Shown: in pieces, positions 1 through 8,355 of the stretch
Layout of the letters: every line of letters starts with the position of its first letter
Numbering within the stretch: the stretch's first letter is position 1
DNA from: Mycobacterium conspicuum
GTDB lineage: Bacteria > Actinomycetota > Actinomycetes > Mycobacteriales > Mycobacteriaceae
NCBI RefSeq assembly: GCF_010730195.1
Contig: NZ_AP022613.1
Span: 4,898,001 to 4,962,000 of the forward strand
Length of the DNA stretch: 64,000 nucleotides
Direction of reading: 5' to 3'
The notes under the pieces: generated by a model
Told to the model about the DNA's origin: nothing
The model's database searches: none
What the model saw: the letters and a program-made list of their open reading frames with translations, nothing else
Made by a program: the position numbers and the translations under genes

Positions 1-677
1 CGGGCGGCAACTGGGCAATCAACACCGGCAACGGCTACCACGGCGGCGTGCAGTTCAGCGCCAGCACCTGGGCGTCGCACGGTGGTACCGAATTCGCCCC
101 GTCGGCCGAACTGGCCACCCGCGAACAGCAGATCGCGGTCGCTGAGCGAGTGCTCGCGACCCAGGGCCGCGGCGCGTGGCCCACGTGTGGCGGCCCGTTG
201 TCGGGCCCGACCCCGCGCAACGTGCTGCCCACCCCGGCCGGCAACGACGCGCCGTTGGACGCGCCAGGCGTCAACGGCGAGCCTGCTCCGCTGGCCCCGC
301 CGCCGCCGGACGCACCCCCGCCGCCTCCGCCACCGGACGCTCCCCCGCCTCCGGACGCTCCCCCGCCGCCTCCGCCACCGCCGCCGGCCGACCCGGCTCC
401 GCCGGTGCAGCTGGCGGCCACCAACCAGCCCGCTCCGGTCGCCGACCCGGCGCCGCCCGCGGACGCCCTGCCTCCCGCGCCGCCGGCCGATGCTCCACCG
501 CCGGCGGACGCCGTTCCGCCCGCGCCGCCGGCCGATGCTCCACCGCCGCCGCCTCAGCAGGCCTCAACGGTCGGCTACACCCGGCAGCTGTGGCAGGCGA
601 TCCAGGGTCAGGACGTGAACGGCAACGACGCGCTGGACGCGCTGGCGCAGCCCGCGCCCACCGGCCCGGGGGCTTAG
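1..677 (+). CDS. rpfA: Resuscitation-promoting factor RpfA, C-terminal part (5' truncated by window edge)
   Basis: The reading frame is open from base 3 to the TAG at 675-677. The first ~60 residues read as the end of an Rpf transglycosylase-like domain (GYHGGVQFSASTW, ELATREQQIAVAERVL, GAWPTCG). The family is a secreted peptidoglycan hydrolase that promotes regrowth of dormant cells; the catalytic Glu lies upstream of the window. The rest is a long low-complexity Pro/Ala/Asp tail, typical of RpfA rather than the shorter Rpf paralogues. A short non-repetitive C-terminus (QLWQAIQGQDVNGNDALD) follows. Its stop overlaps the stop of convergent moaE2 by three bases. The adjacent moaE2/mog/moaC2 block supports RpfA specifically. 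Confidence 0.92.
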   Translation, partial: GGNWAINTGNGYHGGVQFSASTWASHGGTEFAPSAELATREQQIAVAERVLATQGRGAWPTCGGPLSGPTPRNVLPTPAGNDAPLDAPGVNGEPAPLAPPPPDAPPPPPPPDAPPPPDAPPPPPPPPPADPAPPVQLAATNQPAPVADPAPPADALPPAPPADAPPPADAVPPAPPADAPPPPPQQASTVGYTRQLWQAIQGQDVNGNDALDALAQPAPTGPGA

Positions 678-1102
678 GCCGAACCGACCCATTCGTCGGC
701 GCCGTCGGCGAAGAACTGGTGCTTCCACACCGGCAGCCGCTCCTTGATGGTGTCCACCAGCCGCGCGCAGGTGGCGAACGCGGCCTGCCGGTGATCGGCG
801 GCGACCGCGGCCACCAGCGCCGCGTCGCCGATTTCCAGCGCGCCGACACGGTGGCTGGCCGCCACCGCACGCACCCCGCTGGACTGCTCGGCGACCTCGG
901 CCACGACGTCGGCCAAGACCTGCGCGGCCGAGGGGTGCGCGGAATATTCGAGCCGCAGCACGCCGCGCCCGCCGTCATGGTCGCGGACGGCGCCGACGAA
1001 TCCGACGATCGCTCCGGCCGACTCGTGGCTGACCAGATCCTCGTGCTCGGGCAGCGAGATCGGCTGCTCGGTCAGCGCGGCGCGCAGCACCAGCGCAGTC
1101 AT
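674..1102 (-). CDS. moaE2: Molybdopterin synthase catalytic (large) subunit MoaE2
   Basis: This 142-residue protein has the MoaE fold signature: GAIVGFVGAVRDHDGG near residues 30-45, the conserved RLEYSAHPSAAQ segment, HRVGALEIGDAALVAAVAADHR, and the C-terminal KERLPVWKHQFFADG with the catalytic lysine region. MoaE, with MoaD, inserts the dithiolene sulfurs into precursor Z to form molybdopterin in the cytoplasm. It is the last gene of a minus-strand operon, 7 bases after the mog stop. No moaD is visible here, so the small subunit must be encoded elsewhere. Confidence 0.93.
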   Translation of the reverse strand: MTALVLRAALTEQPISLPEHEDLVSHESAGAIVGFVGAVRDHDGGRGVLRLEYSAHPSAAQVLADVVAEVAEQSSGVRAVAASHRVGALEIGDAALVAAVAADHRQAAFATCARLVDTIKERLPVWKHQFFADGADEWVGSA

Positions 1103-1109
1103 CGGCGTG

Positions 1110-1592
1110 TCATCGCTGATGGTCTCCGCCCGCGAGCTGATCGAGCGCGTGCTCGAGCACCCCGGCGAGCACCCCGAGGCCGTCGCGCACGCCGCCGGGT
1201 GATCCCGGCAGGTTGACGATCAGGGTGCGCCCGGCCACGCCGCACACCCCGCGCGACAGGACCGACGTGGGTACCTTCGGCAGGCCGGACTGGCGGATCG
1301 CGTCGGCCAGCCCGGGGATCAGATAGTCCAGCACCGCCACCGTCTGGTCCGGGGTGGCATCGGTGGGCGAGATGCCGGTGCCGCCGGAGGTGATGATCAG
1401 ATCGACGTCGGCGTCCAGCGCGTCGTTCAGCGCCTCGCCGACCGGCCCGCCGTCGGCCACCACCACCGGCTCGACCGTCGAAAATCCTTTCCCCCCAAGC
1501 CATTCGGTGATGATGGGCCCGCACTTGTCGGTGTATTCACCGGCTGCCGCCCGCGTTGAGGCGATGATGACTCGCGCGGATCGGGCGCTCAT
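1110..1592 (-). CDS. mog: Molybdopterin adenylyltransferase Mog (MoaB/Mog family)
   Basis: The 160-residue protein carries the family motif TSGGTGISPTD (about residues 67-77), which contacts molybdopterin, and NLPGSPGG near residue 125. MoaB/Mog enzymes adenylate molybdopterin before molybdenum insertion. The start overlaps the end of moaC2 by 4 bases (ATGA-type), indicating translational coupling. Length and motifs are normal for the family. The symbol mog follows the mycobacterial name for this position next to moaC2 and moaE2. Confidence 0.9.
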   Translation of the reverse strand: MSARSARVIIASTRAAAGEYTDKCGPIITEWLGGKGFSTVEPVVVADGGPVGEALNDALDADVDLIITSGGTGISPTDATPDQTVAVLDYLIPGLADAIRQSGLPKVPTSVLSRGVCGVAGRTLIVNLPGSPGGVRDGLGVLAGVLEHALDQLAGGDHQR

Positions 1593-2080
1593 CGCCGTTC
1601 CCAGGTGCCGGTCTTGCCACCCTCCTTGCGGAGCACCCGAATGTCATCGATGCGTGCGGCCGGGTCGACCGCCTTGATCATGTCGTACAGCGTCAAAGCG
1701 GCCACGCTGACCGCTGTTAGCGCCTCCATCTCCACCCCCGTCCGGTCGGTGCTGCGCACCGTCGCGGTGATTTCTACATCCGATTCTCCGACGGTGAAAT
1801 CGACGTCCACCCCGGTGAGCGCCAACTGGTGGCACAACGGGATCAGGTCGCTGGTGCGTTTGGCCGCCAGGATCCCCGCAACCCGCGCGGTCGCCAAGGC
1901 GTCGCCTTTGGGCAGGCCACCCGTCGAAATCAGCTCCACCACGTGCGCCGAGGTCCGTAGGGCGCCCGCGGCGACGGCAGTGCGCCGCGTCGCCTCCTTG
2001 GCGGTGACGTCGACCATATGGGCCGCCCCGCGCTCATCCACATGCGACAGGATCTTCGGGGGCCCCGAGCTGCCGGCCAT
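1589..2080 (-). CDS. moaC2: Cyclic pyranopterin monophosphate synthase MoaC2
   Basis: The 163-residue MoaC protein has LSHVDERGAAHMVDV at the N-terminus, the active-site stretch SDLIPLCHQL, GVEMEALTAVSVAALTLYDMIKA, and the C-terminal KEGGKTGTW. MoaC acts with the radical-SAM enzyme MoaA to convert GTP into cyclic pyranopterin monophosphate, the first step of molybdenum cofactor synthesis. It lies 9 bases downstream of the small conserved gene ending at 2090 and overlaps mog by 4 bases, so all four genes are probably one transcript. Confidence 0.93.
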   Translation of the reverse strand: MAGSSGPPKILSHVDERGAAHMVDVTAKEATRRTAVAAGALRTSAHVVELISTGGLPKGDALATARVAGILAAKRTSDLIPLCHQLALTGVDVDFTVGESDVEITATVRSTDRTGVEMEALTAVSVAALTLYDMIKAVDPAARIDDIRVLRKEGGKTGTWERR

Positions 2081-2089
2081 CGCGGCGGT

Positions 2090-2299
2090 CTACCTGTTGA
2101 CGACGGTGACCGGGTGCACGTAGGGCAGGCCGTCGGCGGGGACCGGGAACACCACCTCACCGAAGGGAGACAAGGCGCCCGTGCGGTCGGCCACGAGTTC
2201 GCTCACCGCGTGGTCGTCGGGGTCCTCCGTCGGCCAGCCGGGGTCCACATACCTGGTTTTCTGCGCGTCGCTCTCAGCATTGTCAGCCACGGGGTCCAT
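2090..2299 (-). CDS. Small conserved hypothetical protein at the head of the moaC2-mog-moaE2 operon
   Basis: This encodes a 69-residue acidic protein with no signal peptide, membrane segment or motif that I recognise. The N-terminal half is rich in Asp/Glu; the C-terminal half (GEVVFPVPADGLPYVHPVTVVNR) ends in a short hydrophobic pattern. It is first in the molybdopterin operon, 9 bases upstream of moaC2. The same position in M. tuberculosis holds a small uncharacterised gene (Rv0863, from memory), which supports a real gene. Function is unknown. Confidence 0.7.
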   Translation of the reverse strand: MDPVADNAESDAQKTRYVDPGWPTEDPDDHAVSELVADRTGALSPFGEVVFPVPADGLPYVHPVTVVNR

Positions 2300-2385
2300 T
2301 CTGACAGGTCGCCGTTTAACGCGTGACGCAAAGCTGTGAGCGCCCGACTCCTGTTAACCGGCGAGCGTGCCTACGCTGGTCAGCA

Positions 2386-4641
2386 GTGACCGATAACACC
2401 ACCCCAGACATCCCGCTCGGGTCCTGGCTTGCCGACTTGCCAGACGAGCGGCTGATCCGGCTGTTGGAGCTGAGACCGGATCTGGCCCAGCCGCCCCCGG
2501 GCAGCATCGCCGCGCTGGCCGCGCGCGCCCAGGCCCGGCAATCGGTCAAAGCCGCCACCGACGACCTCGACTTTCTGCGGTTGGCCGTGCTCGACGCGCT
2601 GCTGGTGCTGCAGGCCGACACGACGCCGGTGCCGACGACCAAGCTGCTGGCGCTGATCGGCGACGGCGCTCCCGAGGCCGACGTGCTGGCCGCGCTCGAT
2701 GACCTCAAGGAGCGCGCCCTGGCCTGGGGTGAGGCCGCGGTGCGGGTGGCGCCCGACGCCGGCGCGGCGTTGCCGTGGCACGCCGGACAAGTCACGCTCG
2801 AGGACGCCTCGCGCAGCGGCGAAGAAATCGCCGAGCTGATCGACGGGCTCAACGAAGCCCAGTTGGACGTTCTGGAGAAGTTGCTCGAAGGCTCCCCGAT
2901 GGGGCGTACCCGCGACGCCGCGCCCGGCGCCGCGCCGGACCGGCCGGTGCCGCAACTGCTGGCGTTGGGTCTGCTGCGACGGGTCGACGCCGAGACGGTG
3001 ATCCTGCCCCGCCACGTCGGGCAGGTGCTGCGCGGCGAGCAACCCGGCCCGATGCAACTGACCGCGCCCGACCCGATCACCTCGACCACGATGCCCCAGG
3101 ACTGCGACGCCGCCGCGGCCGGATCCGCCATCGACCTGCTGCGCGAATTCGACGTGCTGCTCGAAATGCTTGGCAGCGCACCGGTTTCCGAGTTGCGCAG
3201 CGGCGGACTCGGAGTGCGCGACGTCAAACGGCTGGCGAAGACGACCGGCATCGACGAGCCGCGACTGGGCCTCATCCTCGAAATCGCGGCGGCGGCCACG
3301 TTGATCGCCAGCGGCAGGCCCGAACCGGAACCGGCCACCGGCGACCCGCCTTTTTGGGCGCCGACGGCGGCCGTCGAACGCTATACCGCGATGTCGCCCG
3401 CCGAGCGGTGGCAGCTGCTGGCCAGCACCTGGCTCGACCTGCCGGGCCGTCCCGCGCTGATCGGCAGCCGCGGCCCGGACGCCAAACCCTATGGCGCGCT
3501 GTCTGATTCGCTGTACTCGACCGCGGCACCGCTGGATCGGCGGCTGCTGCTCGGCATGCTCGCCGAATTGCCCGCCGGCGCCGGCGTCGACGCGGCCTCG
3601 GCGTCGGCGGCGCTGATCTGGCGGCGCCCGCGGTGGGCCCGGCGACTGCAGCCGGGCCCTGTCGCGGACCTGCTGAACGAGGCACACGCGCTGGGCGTGC
3701 TCGGCCGCGGGGCGATCAGCACGCCCGGCCGGGCCCTGCTGAACGATCCCCCGGATGCCGGCGCGGCGGTCGACGCGATGACCCGCGCGATGCCCAAGCC
3801 CATCGATTACTTCCTGCTGCAGGCCGATCTGACCGTCGTGGTCCCCGGACCGCTGCACCGCGACCTCGCCGAGGACTTGGCGTCCGTCGCGACCGTCGAA
3901 TCGGCCGGCGCGGCAATGGTGTACCGCATCAGCGAGCAGTCCATCCGGCATGCGCTCGACATCGGCAAGACCCGCGACTGGATACACGCGCTATTCGCCA
4001 ACCACTCCAAAACCCCGGTGCCGCAGGGACTTACCTATCTCATCGACGATGTGGCGCGACGGCACGGCCAGCTTCGGATCGGGCTGGCCACCTCGTTCGT
4101 GCGATGCGAAGACTCCGCCCTGCTCGCCCAGGCGGTGGCGGCCACCGAGCAACTACAGTTGCGCGCGCTGGCTCCCACGGTCGCGGTGTCTCCCGCACCG
4201 TTGTCCGAGGTGCTTGCCGCGTTGCGGGCCGCGGGCTTCGCGCCGGCCGCCGAGGATTCCTCCGGTGCCATCGTCGACGTCCGGGTCCGCGGGGCCCGCG
4301 TGCCCACCCCGCAGCACCGGCGCTCCTACCGTTCCCCGCAGCGCCCCAGCGCCGAGACCCTCAACGCGGTGGTCGCGGTGTTGCGCAAGGTGACCGCCGC
4401 GCCGTTCGGCAACATCCGCGTCGATCCCGCGGTCACCATGTCGCTGTTGCAGCGCGCGGTCAAGGACGAGGCCACGCTGGTGATCGGCTATTTGGACGCC
4501 GCCGGGGTGGCGACCCAGCGAGTGGTGTCGCCGATCGTCCTGCGCGGAGGGCAGCTGGTGGCCTTCGATTCGGGGTCCGGACGGCTGCGCGACTTCGCCG
4601 TCCACCGCATCACGTCGGTGTTGTCGGCCGAGTCAGGATAA
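2386..4641 (+). CDS. XPB/Ssl2 helicase-partner protein (Rv0862c-like)
   Basis: The product is about 751 residues, starting at GTG 2386 (TDNTTPDIPLGSWLADLPDERL). An in-frame start at 2323 would add 21 unlikely residues. The N-terminus resembles the helicase-associated module (leucine-rich ELRPDLAQPPPGSIAALAARA), and the C-terminal ~150 residues resemble a WYL-like or helicase C-terminal accessory region. No Walker A motif is visible, so it is probably not itself an ATPase. Its stop overlaps the XPB start by one base (TAATG), so the two are translationally coupled and probably act together in DNA repair or unwinding. The biochemical role is unproven. Confidence 0.85.
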   Translation: MTDNTTPDIPLGSWLADLPDERLIRLLELRPDLAQPPPGSIAALAARAQARQSVKAATDDLDFLRLAVLDALLVLQADTTPVPTTKLLALIGDGAPEADVLAALDDLKERALAWGEAAVRVAPDAGAALPWHAGQVTLEDASRSGEEIAELIDGLNEAQLDVLEKLLEGSPMGRTRDAAPGAAPDRPVPQLLALGLLRRVDAETVILPRHVGQVLRGEQPGPMQLTAPDPITSTTMPQDCDAAAAGSAIDLLREFDVLLEMLGSAPVSELRSGGLGVRDVKRLAKTTGIDEPRLGLILEIAAAATLIASGRPEPEPATGDPPFWAPTAAVERYTAMSPAERWQLLASTWLDLPGRPALIGSRGPDAKPYGALSDSLYSTAAPLDRRLLLGMLAELPAGAGVDAASASAALIWRRPRWARRLQPGPVADLLNEAHALGVLGRGAISTPGRALLNDPPDAGAAVDAMTRAMPKPIDYFLLQADLTVVVPGPLHRDLAEDLASVATVESAGAAMVYRISEQSIRHALDIGKTRDWIHALFANHSKTPVPQGLTYLIDDVARRHGQLRIGLATSFVRCEDSALLAQAVAATEQLQLRALAPTVAVSPAPLSEVLAALRAAGFAPAAEDSSGAIVDVRVRGARVPTPQHRRSYRSPQRPSAETLNAVVAVLRKVTAAPFGNIRVDPAVTMSLLQRAVKDEATLVIGYLDAAGVATQRVVSPIVLRGGQLVAFDSGSGRLRDFAVHRITSVLSAESG

Positions 4642-6299
4642 TGAGCGGCATGACCGACGGACCGTTGATCGTGCAGTCCGACAAGACCGTGCTGCTCGAA
4701 GTGGACCACGAGCTTTCCGGCGCGGCGCGCGCCGCCATCGCGCCGTTCGCCGAGCTGGAACGCGCGCCCGAGCACGTGCACACCTACCGCATCACGCCGC
4801 TGGCGTTGTGGAACGCCCGCGCGGCCGGCCACGACGCCGAGCAGGTCGTCGACGCGCTGGTCTCCTTCTCGCGCTACGCGGTGCCGCAGCCGCTGCTGGT
4901 CGACATCGTCGACACCATGGCCCGCTACGGCCGGCTGCAGCTGGTGAAGAATCCGGCGCACGGCCTGACGCTGGTCAGCTTCGATCGCGCGGTGCTCGAA
5001 GAGGTGTTGCGCAACAAGAAGATCGCACCCATGTTGGGTGCGCGCATCGACGACGACACCGTGGTGGTGCACCCCAGCGAACGCGGCCGGGTCAAGCAGC
5101 TGCTGCTCAAGATCGGTTGGCCCGCAGAGGATCTCGCCGGATACGTCGACGGCGAGGCGCACCCGATCAGCCTGGCGCAGGACGGCTGGCACTTGCGCGA
5201 CTACCAGCAGCTGGCCACCGACTCGTTCTGGGCCGGCGGCTCCGGGGTGGTGGTGCTGCCGTGTGGCGCCGGCAAGACGCTGGTCGGTGCGGCCGCGATG
5301 GCGAAGGCGCAAGCGACGACGCTGATCCTGGTCACCAACATCGTCGCGGCCCGGCAATGGAAGCGCGAGTTGGTCGCGCGCACCTCGTTGACCGAGGAGG
5401 AGATCGGCGAATACTCCGGTGAGCGCAAGGAGATTCGGCCCGTCACCATCTCGACCTATCAGATGATCACCCGGCGCACCAAGGGCGAGTACCGCCATCT
5501 GGAGCTCTTCGACAGGCGCGACTGGGGCCTGATCATTTACGACGAGGTGCACCTGCTGCCGGCGCCGGTGTTCCGGATGACTGCCGATCTGCAGTCCAAG
5601 CGGCGGTTGGGTTTGACGGCCACGTTGATCCGCGAAGACGGCCGCGAGGGGGACGTGTTTTCGCTGATCGGCCCCAAGCGCTACGACGCGCCGTGGAAGG
5701 ACATTGAGGCGCAGGGCTGGATAGCGCCGGCGGAGTGCGTCGAGATCCGGGTCACGATGACCGACAGCGAGCGGATGATCTACGCCACCGCCGAACCCGA
5801 AGAGCGCTACCGGATTTGCTCGACGGTGCATACCAAAATCGCCGTGGTCAAGTCGATCCTGGACAAGCACCCCGGCGAGCAGACCCTGGTGATCGGCGCC
5901 TATCTCGATCAGCTCGACGAACTCGGCGCGGCACTGGGCGCCCCGGTGATCCAAGGGTCGACGCGCACGCGTGAACGCGAAGAGTTGTTCGATGCGTTCC
6001 GCCGCGGCGAGATTTCGCGGCTGGTGGTGTCCAAGGTCGCGAACTTTTCCATCGACCTGCCGGAAGCCAGTGTGGCGGTGCAGGTTTCGGGAACGTTTGG
6101 CTCGCGCCAGGAGGAGGCGCAACGGCTGGGCCGGCTGCTGCGGCCCAAGGCCGACGGCGGCGGTGCCATCTTTTACTCGGTGGTGGCCCGCGACAGCCTG
6201 GACGCCGAGTACGCCGCACACCGCCAGCGGTTCCTGGCCGAGCAGGGCTACGGCTACATCATCCGCGACGCCGACGACCTACTGGGCCCGGCCATCTGA
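4641..6299 (+). CDS. ercc3: XPB-type DNA repair helicase (Ercc3)
   Basis: This is a 552-residue superfamily-2 helicase of the XPB type. After an N-terminal damage-recognition-like domain come Walker A PCGAGKT (207-213), the DEVH box (301-304), GLTATL (324-329), the RED motif (331-333) typical of XPB, and motif VI QRLGRLLRP (494-502). XPB homologues are ATP-dependent 3'-5' DNA helicases linked to nucleotide excision repair; the mycobacterial enzyme has reported helicase activity. ATG 4641 shares a base with the stop of the upstream partner gene. All key motifs are intact. Confidence 0.95.
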   Translation: MSGMTDGPLIVQSDKTVLLEVDHELSGAARAAIAPFAELERAPEHVHTYRITPLALWNARAAGHDAEQVVDALVSFSRYAVPQPLLVDIVDTMARYGRLQLVKNPAHGLTLVSFDRAVLEEVLRNKKIAPMLGARIDDDTVVVHPSERGRVKQLLLKIGWPAEDLAGYVDGEAHPISLAQDGWHLRDYQQLATDSFWAGGSGVVVLPCGAGKTLVGAAAMAKAQATTLILVTNIVAARQWKRELVARTSLTEEEIGEYSGERKEIRPVTISTYQMITRRTKGEYRHLELFDRRDWGLIIYDEVHLLPAPVFRMTADLQSKRRLGLTATLIREDGREGDVFSLIGPKRYDAPWKDIEAQGWIAPAECVEIRVTMTDSERMIYATAEPEERYRICSTVHTKIAVVKSILDKHPGEQTLVIGAYLDQLDELGAALGAPVIQGSTRTREREELFDAFRRGEISRLVVSKVANFSIDLPEASVAVQVSGTFGSRQEEAQRLGRLLRPKADGGGAIFYSVVARDSLDAEYAAHRQRFLAEQGYGYIIRDADDLLGPAI

Positions 6300-6310
6300 C
6301 CGCGGAAGAA

Positions 6311-7456
6311 CTAGAGCGACAGGATCGTCGCCGACGCGGTACCCGGTGCGCCGTACACCTGCGCCAGCCCGACGCGCGGGTTGCCGGGCACCTGACGATC
6401 GCCCGCCTCGCCGCGCAGCTGGCGCACCAGCTCGTGCATCTGCCGCAGGCCCGACGCGCCGATCGGCTCGCCGTTGGCGATCAGCCCGCCGTCGGTGTTG
6501 ACCGGGATCGAGCCGTGGATCTCGGTCTCGCCGTCGGCCACCAGCTTTTCCTGGTCGCCGTCGGCGCACAGGCCCGTCTCGGCCATGTGAATGACCTCGT
6601 TGCCGGCGTCGGTGTCCTGCAACTGCGCGACGTCGACGTCCTCGGGCCCGATGCCCGCCGCCTCATAGGCGGCCTTGGACGCATACACCGTCGGTGACGC
6701 GTCGCCGTCCAACGGCGCGAAGGTGGCGTGCACCTCGTAGGCGCCGTAGCGACGGGTGCGGATCTCGCACGCCCGCACATAGACCGGCTTGTCGGTGTAC
6801 TTGTGCGCGATGTCGGCGCGGCACATCACCACGGCGGCGGCCCCTTCGTCGGGCGCGCAGAACATGTATTGGGTCAGCGGGTAGTTGAGCACCGTCGAGT
6901 TGAGGATCTCGTCGACGGAAATCTCCTTGCGCCGGAAGGCATTCGGGTTCAGCGCGCCATTGCGGAAGTTCTTATTGGCCACGCGCGCCAGGGTTTCCTG
7001 CGAGATGTTGTGGTCGTGCAGGTACTTGTTGGCTTTCATGCCGAAGAACTTGGTGGTGACGAACTGCCCGTTTTGCGCGTACCACTGCGGCAGCGCCAGC
7101 TTGGCGGGGTCGTCGGTGAACGCGCCGCGCGGATGCTTGTCCAAGCCGATCGCGATGCCGATGTCGTACTTGCCCAACCGGATGGTGTCGGCGGTCTGCT
7201 GAATGGCGCTGGCCGCGGTGGCGCACGCATTGAAGACGTTGGTGAAGGTGATGCCGGTCAGCCCGACCAGGCGGGTCACCGCGTCGGGGTTGGACACCTC
7301 GTGGCTGCCGCCGAAGCCGAACTGGATGTCCTTCCAGTCCACCCCGGCGTCGGTCAGCGCGGCCTGGATGGCCTCGGCGCCCATCTGCATCGCGGTCTTG
7401 TCGAACCTGCCGAACGGGTGCAGGCCCACACCGATGATGGCGACGTCATTAGTCAT
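6311..7456 (-). CDS. Thiolase-like protein (SCP2/lipid-transfer type), possible aldolase-like enzyme
   Basis: This 381-residue thiolase-fold protein retains the nucleophile-type cysteine (NACAT, C78). The usual C-terminal GHPxGATG motif reads GEPIGASG (329-336), replacing the catalytic histidine with glutamate (E330). A DUF35 zinc-ribbon/OB-fold gene lies directly upstream in the same direction. SCP2-thiolase plus DUF35 pairs include the steroid aldolase Ltp2-ChsH2, so this may be a retro-aldolase or CoA-ester processing enzyme rather than a simple thiolase. That reading is inference. The ATG at 7456 follows the DUF35 stop by 18 bases. Confidence 0.82.
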   Translation of the reverse strand: MTNDVAIIGVGLHPFGRFDKTAMQMGAEAIQAALTDAGVDWKDIQFGFGGSHEVSNPDAVTRLVGLTGITFTNVFNACATAASAIQQTADTIRLGKYDIGIAIGLDKHPRGAFTDDPAKLALPQWYAQNGQFVTTKFFGMKANKYLHDHNISQETLARVANKNFRNGALNPNAFRRKEISVDEILNSTVLNYPLTQYMFCAPDEGAAAVVMCRADIAHKYTDKPVYVRACEIRTRRYGAYEVHATFAPLDGDASPTVYASKAAYEAAGIGPEDVDVAQLQDTDAGNEVIHMAETGLCADGDQEKLVADGETEIHGSIPVNTDGGLIANGEPIGASGLRQMHELVRQLRGEAGDRQVPGNPRVGLAQVYGAPGTASATILSL

Positions 7457-7474
7457 GTCGGGACTCCTTGCGTG

Positions 7475-7888
7475 TTAAACCGGCTGGAACGCGAAGGTGA
7501 CGATCTCGTTGCCGTCGGCGTCAGTGGTGAACGGCACCATCGTCAGCTCGACCTCCTGGCCGAACTGGATCTTGGCCGGGTCGTTCTCGGTCAGCCGGCC
7601 CTCGACCCGGATGACGTCACCCAACTGGACCAGGCCCACACCGAACGGCACGAAATCATTGCCGGTGGGGCCGGCGTAGGGAGCGCCGGGTGGGAAACCC
7701 TGGGTGGTCCACGCGACCAGGGTGCCGCGGCGGGGCAACAACGACTCGCTCATCTGCCCGCCGCTGCACCGCGGGCAGCGCTGCTGCACCGGGAAGGTGG
7801 TGGCGCCGCAGTCGCCGCACTGACTGCCGATTAGCTGCGGGTTCTCGTCGGGCCACGTAGAGATGCCGGGATCGATTGCCTTCTGCAT
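7475..7888 (-). CDS. DUF35 zinc-ribbon/OB-fold acyl-CoA-binding protein
   Basis: The 137-residue protein has a rubredoxin-like zinc ribbon, CGDCGATTFPVQQRCPRC, near residues 25-42, followed by an OB-fold domain (RRGTLVAWTTQGFPPGAPY, FGVGLVQLGDVIRVEGRL). DUF35 proteins pair with SCP2-type thiolases and bind acyl-CoA. The chosen ATG (7886-7888) has GGAGG 8 bases upstream; the longer open frame upstream lacks such support. It is the first gene of a two-gene operon with the thiolase-like gene. Confidence 0.87.
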   Translation of the reverse strand: MQKAIDPGISTWPDENPQLIGSQCGDCGATTFPVQQRCPRCSGGQMSESLLPRRGTLVAWTTQGFPPGAPYAGPTGNDFVPFGVGLVQLGDVIRVEGRLTENDPAKIQFGQEVELTMVPFTTDADGNEIVTFAFQPV

Positions 7889-8061
7889 CGAGGGATCCTC
7901 CAACGAAAAAGTAAATGGACTCAGGCAAACCGTACAACAGCATTCCAGAAAAGCGGAAACCCCATTCTCACGCCGGATGCCCCCGGCGTCGACAGGCACC
8001 GTAGGTTCGACACCGTGCTCGTTCCAAGCAGCACGCAGTGGACCAAGCGAGGAGACGGCTG

Positions 8062-8355
8062 ATGGCAGTCACGGTGTTACTCGAACTCAGATTCAAGCCC
8101 GAAGCGGTGTCGGCGGGGCGAGACCTCATGCGCCGGACGCTGGAGGTCACCCGCGGGTTCGACGGCAACCTCCAAACCGACGTGCTGGTCAACGAAGACG
8201 ACGAAGCGCACTGGATCATCTACGAACTCTGGGACACCGTCGAGCACGATGAGGCCTACCGCGCGTTTCGTGCCGGCGAAGGCAAAGTGACCGAGCTGCC
8301 CCCGCTGTTGGCCGCGCCTCCGGTCAAGACGCGCTACCTCACCACCGATATCTAG
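8062..8355 (+). CDS. Antibiotic biosynthesis monooxygenase (ABM) domain protein
   Basis: This 97-residue, single-domain protein has the dimeric alpha/beta barrel pattern of ABM proteins: TVLLELRFKPEAVSAGRDLM, GNLQTDVLVNEDDEAHWIIYELWDTVEHDEAY. Members act as cofactor-free monooxygenases on quinones or as haem- or substrate-binding proteins; the substrate here is unknown. ATG 8062 has GGAGACGG upstream. It is divergent from the DUF35/thiolase pair and convergent with the LLM oxidoreductase, with which it shares a CTAG stop region. Confidence 0.75.
   Translation: MAVTVLLELRFKPEAVSAGRDLMRRTLEVTRGFDGNLQTDVLVNEDDEAHWIIYELWDTVEHDEAYRAFRAGEGKVTELPPLLAAPPVKTRYLTTDI

Noticed and set aside
176..1216. 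Long plus-strand frame across rpfA and moaE2
   Set aside because: It is a high-GC shadow of rpfA and of the antisense of moaE2, Arg/Gly-rich without a domain.
2380..3987. Long minus-strand frame inside the XPB-partner gene
   Set aside because: Gln/Arg/His-rich shadow; the plus-strand gene has a conserved family pattern and is coupled to XPB.
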